Both the position numbers and the translations under genes were made by a program. The notes under the pieces were generated by a model. The model had not been told where the DNA came from and made no database searches. It worked only from the letters and a program-made list of their open reading frames with translations. Below are positions 1 to 5,656 of a stretch of 6,939 bases of DNA, piece after piece. Each line of letters starts with the position of its first letter. The first letter of the stretch is position 1. This DNA is from Armatimonadota bacterium (lineage in GTDB: Bacteria; Armatimonadota; Armatimonadia; Armatimonadales; Armatimonadaceae), in contig JACMIU010000685.1 of assembly GCA_014380985.1 (NCBI GenBank), positions 1 to 6,939 of the forward strand. The letters are read 5' to 3'.

Positions 1-657
1 CGCGGCAATCAGTTGCGCCTCGAAGCGTTCCCGTGAAGCGCGTTCGGCGAATGCTACTGCTCCCTCGGTGCGGGCTTCGGCTTGTGCGAGCTCGGCTTGA
101 AGCGCGTCGGCGCGTTCGGCGGCGCGGGCAAGTTCGCTGATTTTGGCTCCGCCGAGCGATACTTCGGCGGCGCGGGCTTCGGCTTCGGCAAGCGCGGCGC
201 GAACCGCCTCCGTTTCGCGCCGCGCTTCTTGAACGGCTAAGTGTCCGGCTTCGGCAGCTTTGGAACGCGCTTGGGCGACCATCGCATCGCTCGACGCGGC
301 GCGGCTTTCGGCGGCGGCAATCTTCGCATCGGCGGCGACAACTTTTTCGCTGGCAACGCGAGCCTGTTTCTCCGCACTCTCTACCGCGTCTTTAAGTCGC
401 TTGATTTCGGTGTCGCCGGCGGCGAGTTTCTTCTGTACCGAGGGCGACACGGGCGCGGGAACGGGTGCGCCGTTCGCGGTAACGGGCGCGGCGACCGGCT
501 CCTTATGCGCGGCTTCGAGAGCGGTTTCGGCGGCGCGAAGTTTCGCTTCCGCTTCGGCGAGTGCTTTACGTGGGGCGGCTTGTCCGGCAAAAAGCGCACC
601 GGCAACCATTGCTGCGAGAACGAACAAAACCCAACCGATAATACCAATCATTTCCAT
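1..657 (-). CDS. Membrane-anchored Ala-rich coiled-coil protein (C-terminus beyond window)
   Basis: The frame is open without a stop from the ATG at 657 to the window edge, giving 219 residues with the C-terminus missing. Residues about 4-25 form one hydrophobic helix (IIGWVLFVLAAMVAGALF), followed by an Ala/Glu/Lys/Arg-rich helix (31-52), a Pro/Ala linker (54-72) and a long Ala-rich coiled coil from about 74 to the edge with repeated AEA and ARAAE units. An AAGGA site lies 9 bases before the ATG, which supports this start. The predicted topology is an inner-membrane anchor with a long soluble coiled-coil arm. The function is not recognisable from this part. RmuC-type proteins also start with a membrane helix and a coiled coil before their nuclease-like domain, so RmuC is possible if that domain lies beyond the edge; a TolA-like or structural protein is equally possible. 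The reading frame is secure, the role is not. Confidence 0.8.
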   Translation of the reverse strand, partial: MEMIGIIGWVLFVLAAMVAGALFAGQAAPRKALAEAEAKLRAAETALEAAHKEPVAAPVTANGAPVPAPVSPSVQKKLAAGDTEIKRLKDAVESAEKQARVASEKVVAADAKIAAAESRAASSDAMVAQARSKAAEAGHLAVQEARRETEAVRAALAEAEARAAEVSLGGAKISELARAAERADALQAELAQAEARTEGAVAFAERASRERFEAQLIAA

Positions 658-666
658 AAACTAAAA

Positions 667-671
667 TCCTT
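667..671 (-). promoter_or_regulatory. Ribosome binding site of the coiled-coil gene
   Basis: AAGGA on the minus strand, 9 bases before the ATG at 657. It is one of the few clear Shine-Dalgarno sites in the window, and it contrasts with the leaderless-type starts of several neighbours. Confidence 0.65.
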
Positions 672-690
672 CACGGGTAGCCGGATTCCT

Positions 691-702
691 TTCTTGCAAG
701 AA
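691..702. promoter_or_regulatory. 12-bp perfect palindrome in divergent intergenic region
   Basis: TTCTTGCAAGAA reads the same on both strands. It sits in the 181-base gap between the divergent coiled-coil and DinB-like genes, 33 bases upstream of the coiled-coil ATG. A second pair of arms, GATTC (684-688) and GAATC (700-704), partly overlaps it. This could be an operator for a dimeric regulator or a small hairpin in the 5' leader of the minus-strand gene. A palindrome of this length is expected about once or twice by chance in 7 kb, so only its position supports it. Confidence 0.3.
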
Positions 703-765
703 TCATGCTACAGGAGAACACCGGACAAACTCCGCCGTAGTGAGTTATTCCATATCCGTCTCCCG

Positions 766-771
766 ATTATC
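766..771 (-). promoter_or_regulatory. Possible -10 box for the coiled-coil gene
   Basis: The minus strand reads GATAAT here (5 of 6 to TATAAT), which would give a leader of roughly 100 bases before the ATG at 657. No convincing -35 hexamer is visible at 16-18 bases. TAGCAT at 705-710 is a weaker alternative. Confidence 0.2.
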
Positions 772-826
772 CGGCATTTTTGCGATTTACGCTTCCCTGC
801 CGCGTCCAAAATAATTGGTTTGCGGG

Positions 827-832
827 TAAGAT
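827..832 (+). promoter_or_regulatory. Candidate -10 box (TAAGAT) for leaderless dinB-like mRNA
   Basis: TAAGAT ends exactly six bases before the ATG at 839, so transcription would start on or next to the A of the start codon. No Shine-Dalgarno site lies at a usable distance. I see no good -35 hexamer. Confidence 0.45.
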
Positions 833-838
833 GATTGT

Positions 839-1324
839 ATGCTACCTGCTTATGCCCTGCGTTATTTGTTGTCTTCGCTCGAAGGCACTCCTTCCGTGTT
901 GTCCGCGTTACTTGCCGGTATTCCCACGGATTCGCCGGTGTGGGATGCCCGCCCCGACCCCGACCGTTTTTCCCTGCGCGAAATACTGGCGCACCTTGCC
1001 GACTGGGAACCGGTCGCCCATGAGCGAATCGTTCGCACCGCGACCGAAACTGCGCCGTTTCTGCCGAACTGGGACGAGGAGAAAGCCGTGCTTGTCGGCG
1101 ATTACGCGCACTCTGAACCGCACGAATCACTCCGGTTGTTCACCATCAGCCGCGGCGTCACGGTGCATACTCTCGCCTCGCTTGCCGAAGCCGACTGGAG
1201 CCGTGTCGCACGGCGCGAAGGTGTCGGCGAACTGACGATTGAGCGGCAGGCGTTCCTGATGCTCGCGCACGACGGCTACCATTTGCGCCAAGTTGTAGAG
1301 CAAGTGAAAAGCGGTATACTGTAG
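839..1324 (+). CDS. DinB-family four-helix-bundle protein
   Basis: A 161-residue protein of typical DinB/YfiT-like length. Family features are the SLREILAHLADWE stretch (residues 45-57) and HDGYHLRQV (144-152) near the C-terminus. His52, His144 and His148 are the expected metal-binding triad of this four-helix-bundle superfamily. Members include thiol-dependent transferases (bacillithiol or mycothiol type) and many proteins of unknown activity; despite the name they are not DinB DNA polymerases. The substrate cannot be read from the sequence. The start is the ATG at 839, which has a TAAGAT hexamer six bases upstream and no ribosome site. The next gene starts 4 bases after the stop. Confidence 0.88.
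   Translation: MLPAYALRYLLSSLEGTPSVLSALLAGIPTDSPVWDARPDPDRFSLREILAHLADWEPVAHERIVRTATETAPFLPNWDEEKAVLVGDYAHSEPHESLRLFTISRGVTVHTLASLAEADWSRVARREGVGELTIERQAFLMLAHDGYHLRQVVEQVKSGIL
1293..1320 (+). promoter_or_regulatory. Candidate promoter inside the 3' end of the dinB-like gene
   Basis: TTGTAG (1293-1298), a 16-base spacer and TATACT (1315-1320) lie within the last codons of the DinB-like gene, 8 bases before the ATG at 1329. An overlapping hexamer TACTGT (1317-1322) has the exact six-base spacing seen at other starts here. The same GGTATACT string recurs before the gene at 5312. It would let the small membrane gene and downstream genes be transcribed separately as a leaderless message. Confidence 0.4.
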
Positions 1325-1328
1325 CATC

Positions 1329-1556
1329 ATGCCGAATGCCACCACGCTACCGCGTCGCCACTGGCTCGCCGATGCCGCCACCGCGTTGGCGTTTTTCCTA
1401 TTGTCGTATTTTTTGACACGAAGCACTAAAGGCATCGCTTTTTTGCCGCTGTTCGTGTTTCTCGGCACGGCGGGCGCGGGTCTTGCGTTTGCGCGTTCCG
1501 CGTGGCGCGGCGTAACGCAGGATCGAAGCGCGGCACGATTGCCGCCAAAAGGATAA
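1329..1556 (+). CDS. Small two-helix membrane protein
   Basis: A 75-residue hypothetical protein. A basic N-terminus (LPRRHW) is followed by hydrophobic segments at about 14-30 (ADAATALAFFLLSYFLT) and 36-55 (IAFLPLFVFLGTAGAGLAFA), then a basic, Pro-containing tail. It is predicted to be an inner-membrane hairpin with both ends probably cytoplasmic by the positive-inside rule. I do not recognise a family. It sits 4 bases after the DinB-like stop and 4 bases before the oxidoreductase ATG, so it belongs to this transcription unit. No Shine-Dalgarno site precedes it; a TATACT/TACTGT hexamer does. Confidence 0.65.
   Translation: MPNATTLPRRHWLADAATALAFFLLSYFLTRSTKGIAFLPLFVFLGTAGAGLAFARSAWRGVTQDRSAARLPPKG
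1547..1553 (+). promoter_or_regulatory. Ribosome binding site of the oxidoreductase gene
   Basis: AAAAGGA, 7 bases before the ATG at 1561 and overlapping the last codons of the preceding gene. It is a good Shine-Dalgarno site for an internal operon gene, and the TANNNT hexamer is absent here. Confidence 0.7.
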
Positions 1557-1560
1557 AAGG

Positions 1561-2613
1561 ATGCGCGAACTACGAATCGGGTTTGTCGGGTCGGGGGGCA
1601 TGGTCGGAATGCACGGGCAACGGCTACTGCGTTTGCGCCGGGACGCGGGTGAGGCGGTGCGAGTCGTCGGAATACACGCCCGCAACGCGGAAGCGGCAAC
1701 AAGCGTCGCCGCGAAAATCGTCAAAGAAGAGCCATCGCACGAACCGATTGCTTACTTTGCTGACTTTGAGGAACTACTGCGTCAGCACTTGGATGCGCTT
1801 TTCGTCTGTTTGCCGCCCGACGCGCCGGTTCCGTTTTGCGTTCGCGCCGCCGAGGCGGGTGTCGCTTTGTTCCTCGAAAAGCCAATCGCGCTGGACGTTG
1901 CCGGTGCGGAAGCCGTGACAAGCGCGGTGGAATCGGCGGGCGTGTTATCGCAAGTCGGCTATCATATGCGCTTCCGGCAGGGGGTACGGCAACTCAAGGC
2001 ACTGATTGACTCCGGCGACGCGGGGCGGGCAACGCTGTTCACCGGGCGATTTTACACCAACTTCGCGGGACCCGTTTGGTGGGCGAATGAGTCACGTTCC
2101 GGCGGGCAGATTCACGAGCAAGTGATTCATATTTACGACCTTGCCCTACACCTTTTCGGCGACGCGGCAATGGCAACCGGATTGGTGCGGAACTTGGTGC
2201 ATCCCGACCCGGCGTATAGCATAGAAGATACGAGTTTGGGAATGGTCGGCTTCAAAAGCGGCGCGATGGCGAGCGTCGCCGGAAGCAACGCCGCCGTGCC
2301 GGGACTGTTCACGCCTGATTTTCGCGTGGTCTGCGAACGCGCCACGCTCGAATACCGCGCCACCGGGGACTGGCGCGATAAAGATGTCGCCACGCTTTAC
2401 ACGCACGGCGGCGTCGGCGCGACCGGTTACGAGAAAACTGAAGTCAGCGAAACCGAAGACCCGTACCTGCTTCAAGCGGCGCGATTTTTAGCCGTTTTGC
2501 GTGGCACGGCAACCGAGTTCGCCCCGGCACGGGAAGGCTTGAACGGCATTCGATTGGTGGCGGCGGTGAAAGAATCGGCACGGCTTGGCGGGGTTCCGGT
2601 TCCTTTGAGGTAA
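1561..2613 (+). CDS. Gfo/Idh/MocA-family NAD(P)-dependent oxidoreductase
   Basis: A 350-residue protein of normal family length. The N-terminal Rossmann fold has the dinucleotide loop GFVGSGGMVG (residues 7-16), an FVCLPP strand-loop (81-86) and the family signature EKPIA (106-110), whose Lys is normally catalytic. The C-terminal alpha/beta substrate domain carries GGQIHEQVIHIYD (181-193), matching the conserved region with the catalytic-site His (His190) and Asp193. Family members oxidise or reduce hydroxyls of sugars, inositols and related compounds using NAD(P). The substrate is not predictable from this sequence. The protein is cytoplasmic, with no signal peptide. The start at 1561 is fixed by the ribosome site and the nucleotide-binding loop just inside. 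The deacetylase gene follows after 9 bases. Confidence 0.93.
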   Translation: MRELRIGFVGSGGMVGMHGQRLLRLRRDAGEAVRVVGIHARNAEAATSVAAKIVKEEPSHEPIAYFADFEELLRQHLDALFVCLPPDAPVPFCVRAAEAGVALFLEKPIALDVAGAEAVTSAVESAGVLSQVGYHMRFRQGVRQLKALIDSGDAGRATLFTGRFYTNFAGPVWWANESRSGGQIHEQVIHIYDLALHLFGDAAMATGLVRNLVHPDPAYSIEDTSLGMVGFKSGAMASVAGSNAAVPGLFTPDFRVVCERATLEYRATGDWRDKDVATLYTHGGVGATGYEKTEVSETEDPYLLQAARFLAVLRGTATEFAPAREGLNGIRLVAAVKESARLGGVPVPLR

Positions 2614-2616
2614 AAT
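2611..2616 (+). promoter_or_regulatory. Candidate -10 box (TAAAAT) overlapping the oxidoreductase stop
   Basis: TAAAAT includes the TAA stop of the preceding gene and ends exactly six bases before the GTG at 2623. A GAGG at 2607-2610 is 12 bases from the GTG, rather far for a ribosome site. The arrangement suggests an additional leaderless start for the deacetylase, independent of the upstream operon. No clear -35 at standard spacing (TTGGCG at 2585 would need a 20-base spacer). Confidence 0.4.
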
Positions 2617-2622
2617 AAGCGC

Positions 2623-3753
2623 GTGAAACGAAAAACCGCCTTTATTTACTCCGACGCCTACCTGACGTATAACCTACGCGACGATCATCCGCTCCAGCAA
2701 AAGCGGCTGAAGATGGTCTATGAACTGCTTCAAGCGTATGGCGTTTTGGACACGCACGGCGGCGCGGTCGAGTGGCTGGAGCCGAACCCCTGCACCGAAG
2801 AAGCGTTGCTGGAGGTTCACACACCCGATTTCGTCGAGGCGGTAGCGCGTGCCGGAAGCGACGTGCCGCAATCCTCGTCGCACCTGCGACGCTACGGCAT
2901 CGCATCCGGCGACACGCCCGCGTTTCCGGGTATGTTCGACGCGGCACGATTGTACTGCGGCGGCACGGTGGACGCGGCGCGATTGGTGTTAAATGGCTAC
3001 GATTCCGCGTTCAACGTCGCGGGCGGTCTGCACCACGCGCACCCCGATCATGCGGCGGGCTTCTGCACCTTCAACGACTGCGCCCTCGGCATTCACGAAC
3101 TGTTGCGCGGCGGTTGTGCGCGTGTCGCCTACATTGATATTGACGCACACCACGGCGACGGGGTACAGGCGTGTTTCTACGACGATCCGCGAGTTTTAAC
3201 CGTGTCGGTTCACGAATCCGGTCAATCGCTGTATCCGGGAACCGGTTTCCCAAACGAAATCGGCGCACCGGGTGCGGAAGGCACTTCGGTCAACCTGCCG
3301 ATGTTCCGGTACACGCAGGGCGACGTTTGGCACGAAGCGTTCGACGCCGTGATTCCCGACGTGCTAAACCGCTTCAACGCCGACGCTTACGTTTTCCAGT
3401 TCGGGGCGGACGCGCACCACGGCGACCCTTTGGCGCACCTGATGCTGTCGTCTAAGGCTTGGATGCAAGCGGTCGAGAAACTGTTCGTGATTGCGTCGGG
3501 CAAACCGGTGGTGATTACCGGGGGCGGGGGCTACAATATCCGCACGGTGGCACGGCTCTGGACGCTGGTTATGGCACACGCGGCGGGCGTCACACTCCCC
3601 GATGCGGTTCCCGCACCTTATACCGAACGCTACGGCATCACGCATCTGCACGACACCGAACCCGCCCCCGCCGTGAAAAACGAAATCACGCGGGAAGGGC
3701 GCGAGTATGCCCTCGCGCAGGTCGCCGAACTGCGCGGCTACTTGGGGCTTTAG
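2623..3753 (+). CDS. acuC: AcuC-like zinc deacetylase (histone deacetylase superfamily)
   Basis: A 376-residue protein with the full arginase/HDAC-fold active site: His137-His138 (GGLHHA), YIDIDAHHGDG (170-180) giving zinc ligands Asp174 and His176, Asp263 as third ligand in GADAHHGDPLAHL, and the catalytic Tyr304 in GGGGY. The N-terminus (IYSDAYLTYNLRDDHPLQQKRL) and the DAHxxDPLxHL variant of the third motif resemble AcuC rather than acetylpolyamine amidohydrolases. AcuC in Bacillus subtilis deacetylates and so activates acetyl-CoA synthetase. Here no acetyl-CoA synthetase or AcuA acetyltransferase is adjacent, so the substrate is open. The start is GTG; the next ATG (codon 31) would cut into the conserved N-terminal motif. 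Its TAG overlaps the stop of the opposite-strand gene. Confidence 0.92.
   Translation: MKRKTAFIYSDAYLTYNLRDDHPLQQKRLKMVYELLQAYGVLDTHGGAVEWLEPNPCTEEALLEVHTPDFVEAVARAGSDVPQSSSHLRRYGIASGDTPAFPGMFDAARLYCGGTVDAARLVLNGYDSAFNVAGGLHHAHPDHAAGFCTFNDCALGIHELLRGGCARVAYIDIDAHHGDGVQACFYDDPRVLTVSVHESGQSLYPGTGFPNEIGAPGAEGTSVNLPMFRYTQGDVWHEAFDAVIPDVLNRFNADAYVFQFGADAHHGDPLAHLMLSSKAWMQAVEKLFVIASGKPVVITGGGGYNIRTVARLWTLVMAHAAGVTLPDAVPAPYTERYGITHLHDTEPAPAVKNEITREGREYALAQVAELRGYLGL
3750..3753. other. Overlapping convergent stop codons
   Basis: The four bases TTAG hold the plus-strand TAG (3751-3753) and the minus-strand TAA (3752-3750). The deacetylase and the exported-protein gene therefore end on each other, leaving no untranslated space for a terminator between them. 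Confidence 0.85.
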
Positions 3754-5222
3754 CCGGTGTTGGCGACAAAAACGCGCTTCTCCTCGACCGAAACCGTCGC
3801 GCCGGAAGCGTCGTAGGTTTCGGTTTGCAGAAGGTATTCGCCGTCGGGGACGCGGCGCGAATCCCACGAGAACGTGAACGGGGGAACGTTGGTAAAGCCT
3901 TGTTGCTTGCCGTCTACCGACAGTTGTGCCCACGCCGCCCCCCGGCTTGCCGCGCTTGCCGACACGCTCACCGTGCCGGATACAAGCGGCAGATCGCCCC
4001 GCTTTGCCGCTTGTTTCTGGCGGGCGACATACGCACCGGCACTGCTTGCCGCGATGGCGACCATGCGCCCCGGCGTTGTGTTGGGCAGGCGCAAGCGAAA
4101 CGCCGTGACGCCCCGTTTTGCCACACGGCGAACGCCCGCCGTTTTCCAAACTCGCGTCAGACCCGGCGCGGTAAAGGCATCTAACTGCAAGCCAATAACT
4201 GTCGGCATCGGTTCCCAGTCGCCGTTATCAATCTGAACATCTACCGCTACCGTACCCGCTTCGCCGAGCGAAACCGCGTCGCGGAACAGGGGGGCGGTTC
4301 CTTCGATGTCCTTGCGGCGCGGCGTTCCGACCTGCCCCAGAACTAGTACCATCGGTGCGCCGGCTTCTTCGCACCGCGAATTATGCCACACCGGCGAAAT
4401 CTGAAATCCGCCGCGCCGCTCCTTGCCGACGCCCTCTTGTGCGTAGCCGTCCACGGGCGCGGTTCCCACGGTGATGACGCCGGTATGCGCCGTGTTGAGC
4501 CGCCCGACCCCGGTATACGCCGTGCCGTCGAATCGCCCAACGCCGCGAACCGGTTGCACGACCTGCGTCAAATCGCGTTTTGCGCCACTGGCGAACAAGC
4601 CGCGCACCGTGCCTCCCGCTACGTTCGGAAAGACGACTTCGACCAGCGAGTCCGCCGGAACGCGCACGATAATCACCAGCGTTTCGCCTGTGCCAGTCGG
4701 CACGAACGGCAGAGGGAGGGGGGACAAGTTACCGCTCGTGCCTTCAAGTAGTACACGGTTGCCGACGTGCGGGGCGAGTTCGCGGAACAGCGACACGCCC
4801 GCCGCGATATTGGTGTACGCCGCGCCGCCACCGGGACGATGCCCGCCGTAGCCTTTGTTGGTCGGTTTACCAAGATATTCGCGGGGCGACAGCGAAACAA
4901 TCGCCGGAATGCGCCTTGACGAATCTTCGCCCGTCACGCGAAGCCGATGCCCGTGAATCGCCGTTGCCGCCACCGTGCCGGGTTCGGCGTATTCGGCGGC
5001 GATGTAGCCTTGCGTGACGGTGGTTGCCGGGTAAATGACGCGCCCGACTAACTGCCACGTTTTGCCCGCGTCGGTGGAGACCGACACCGCGCCCAGCGCA
5101 CGGTTCACGACGCGCAAACGGTGCGTTTCGCGGTAGCCGGGCGCGGGATCGCCCTGTGCGAACGCGGGCAGGGACGGCAGTAGCAGGGCGGGGGCGTAGG
5201 ATAAAAAGGAGCGGCGGTTCAT
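3750..5222 (-). CDS. Exported protein with Asp-box and C-terminal bacterial Ig-like domain
   Basis: A 490-residue protein. The N-terminus MNRRSFLSYAPALLLPSLPAF is a signal peptide with an Arg-Arg-x-Phe-Leu motif, suggesting Tat export, and a likely cleavage after AFA (residue 22). Residues 49-56 (STDAGKTW) match the Asp-box SxDxGxTW of sialidase/BNR-type beta-propeller proteins, but I see only one copy. Residues 60-405 are beta-rich with no family I recognise. Residues about 412-487 look like a bacterial Ig domain (SGTVSVSA, SVDGKQQG, PPFTFSWDSRRVPDGEY, YDASGA), common in secreted proteins. It is probably an extracytoplasmic binding or structural protein. A GTG at 5276 would extend the frame, but the ATG at 5222 puts the signal peptide at the terminus and has a promoter-like TACCAT six bases upstream. 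Confidence 0.85.
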   Translation of the reverse strand: MNRRSFLSYAPALLLPSLPAFAQGDPAPGYRETHRLRVVNRALGAVSVSTDAGKTWQLVGRVIYPATTVTQGYIAAEYAEPGTVAATAIHGHRLRVTGEDSSRRIPAIVSLSPREYLGKPTNKGYGGHRPGGGAAYTNIAAGVSLFRELAPHVGNRVLLEGTSGNLSPLPLPFVPTGTGETLVIIVRVPADSLVEVVFPNVAGGTVRGLFASGAKRDLTQVVQPVRGVGRFDGTAYTGVGRLNTAHTGVITVGTAPVDGYAQEGVGKERRGGFQISPVWHNSRCEEAGAPMVLVLGQVGTPRRKDIEGTAPLFRDAVSLGEAGTVAVDVQIDNGDWEPMPTVIGLQLDAFTAPGLTRVWKTAGVRRVAKRGVTAFRLRLPNTTPGRMVAIAASSAGAYVARQKQAAKRGDLPLVSGTVSVSASAASRGAAWAQLSVDGKQQGFTNVPPFTFSWDSRRVPDGEYLLQTETYDASGATVSVEEKRVFVANTG

Positions 5223-5228
5223 CGGTTT

Positions 5229-5257
5229 ATGGTATCGGAAGCGGCGCGGGGCGGCAA
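5229..5257 (-). promoter_or_regulatory. Promoter of the exported-protein gene, leaderless type
   Basis: On the minus strand, TTGCCG (5257-5252) and TACCAT (5234-5229) are separated by 17 bases, each matching 4 of 6 consensus positions. The -10 ends six bases before the ATG at 5222, placing the transcript start at or beside the start codon. No Shine-Dalgarno site is present in between. This is the most complete promoter of the leaderless set in the window. Confidence 0.5.
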
Positions 5258-5268
5258 GGAGCCGCGCC
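5243..5268. repeat. GC-rich inverted repeat in divergent promoter region
   Basis: GGCGCGG (5243-5249) and CCGCGCC (5262-5268) are a perfect 7-bp inverted repeat with a 12-base loop; an alternative hairpin is GCGGC-AAGGA-GCCGC (5251-5265). It overlaps the -35 of the minus-strand promoter and lies upstream of the toxin-antitoxin-like unit. No T-run follows on either strand, so it is not an intrinsic terminator. It may be an operator or merely GC-rich sequence. Confidence 0.3.
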
Positions 5269-5299
5269 CGTCGCACGAGAAGGAAGCGGCGACGAGGGG

Positions 5300-5305
5300 T
5301 ATACT
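5300..5305 (+). promoter_or_regulatory. -10 box (TATACT) for leaderless mRNA of the toxin-antitoxin-like unit
   Basis: TATACT (5 of 6 to TATAAT) ends six bases before the ATG at 5312. The overlapping GTATAC (5299-5304) is a short palindrome that could serve autoregulation. GAGGGG at 5294-5299 is 12 bases from the ATG, too far for a good ribosome site. No convincing -35 is visible. Confidence 0.5.
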
Positions 5306-5311
5306 AACCGT

Positions 5312-5653
5312 ATGACACCGCAACCGAAAACCGAACTGCCGGGCGTGCCGCGCCGCGTCAAACGCCGCATGGTGCGCCGCCACATTCATACCGCGCCGCC
5401 TAACCCGCCCGTGCCGCAAGCGTTCGTGCCGCGCCACCGCGAGGAAACGCGCATTTCCCCGAACGGAACCGTGTTTCGCGTCTCCGTACCGCTCAACGAC
5501 AAAGGCGAACCATACACGGCGGCGGAAAATATCGCGTTCTTTCAAAGCCTTGATTTCGATCCCGAAGTCTGGGACGCCGTTATGAAGAACATCAACGACG
5601 CCCGCGAAGCCGGCCGCAAAGCCCCCGATGGCGACGAAGAAACGGAGCATTAG
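5312..5653 (+). CDS. Unrecognised Arg/Pro-rich protein, candidate antitoxin of the PIN toxin
   Basis: A 113-residue protein directly upstream of a PIN-domain toxin gene, 3 bases apart. Residues 11-47 are rich in Arg and Pro (PRRVKRRMVRRHIH, then PPNPPVPQ) and probably disordered or nucleic-acid-contacting. Residues 51-98 look folded (NGTVFRVSVPLNDKGEPYTA, then a helical AENIAFFQSLDFDPEVWDAV). The end is acidic (DGDEETEH). I see no AbrB, MetJ/Arc, Phd/YefM or HTH signature of the usual VapB types. Position, size and acidic tail make an antitoxin role likely, but this is inference. The ATG at 5312 is chosen over an in-frame upstream GTG at 5156, because that extension is antisense to the signal peptide of the divergent gene and runs across its promoter, and because TATACT sits six bases before 5312. 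Confidence 0.65.
   Translation: MTPQPKTELPGVPRRVKRRMVRRHIHTAPPNPPVPQAFVPRHREETRISPNGTVFRVSVPLNDKGEPYTAAENIAFFQSLDFDPEVWDAVMKNINDAREAGRKAPDGDEETEH
5644..5647 (+). promoter_or_regulatory. Ribosome binding site deciding the TTG start of the toxin
   Basis: GGAG inside the last codons of the candidate antitoxin gene lies 9 bases before the TTG at 5657 but 15 bases before the ATG at 5663. It favours the TTG start and implies translational coupling of toxin to antitoxin. Confidence 0.5.
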
Positions 5654-5656
5654 GCG

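Noticed and set aside
115..177. Direct repeat of the 15-mer TTCGGCGGCGCGGGC at 115-129 and 163-177
   Set aside because: The copies are 48 bases apart, in frame, and just encode the repeated Ala-Arg-Ala-Ala-Glu units of the coiled coil; no sign of a mobile or regulatory repeat.
241..834. Plus-strand open frames opposite the coiled-coil gene
   Set aside because: Gly/Phe/Arg-rich antisense reading of an Ala/Glu-rich coiled coil; no start signal, and the minus strand has a ribosome site and a sensible membrane helix.
3364..4149. A 261-codon open frame on the minus strand spanning two gene ends
   Set aside because: It is antisense to the end of the deacetylase and out of frame with the exported-protein gene. 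Its Arg/Gly/His-rich composition is typical of GC-rich shadow frames.
3459..4184. A 241-codon open frame on the plus strand
   Set aside because: It overlaps the deacetylase in another frame and runs antisense through the exported-protein gene; no protein-like domains and biased Arg/Gly composition.
5243..5268. GC hairpin as an intrinsic terminator
   Set aside because: No T-run on either strand and the location is between two divergent gene starts, where a terminator is not needed.
5223..5276. Upstream GTG start extending the exported-protein gene by 18 residues
   Set aside because: It would bury the signal peptide behind an Arg-rich leader and cross the promoter hexamers; the ATG at 5222 is better.
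5156..5311. Upstream GTG start extending the candidate antitoxin by 52 residues
   Set aside because: The extension is antisense to the signal peptide of the divergent gene, crosses both promoters and is low-complexity Arg/Gly sequence.
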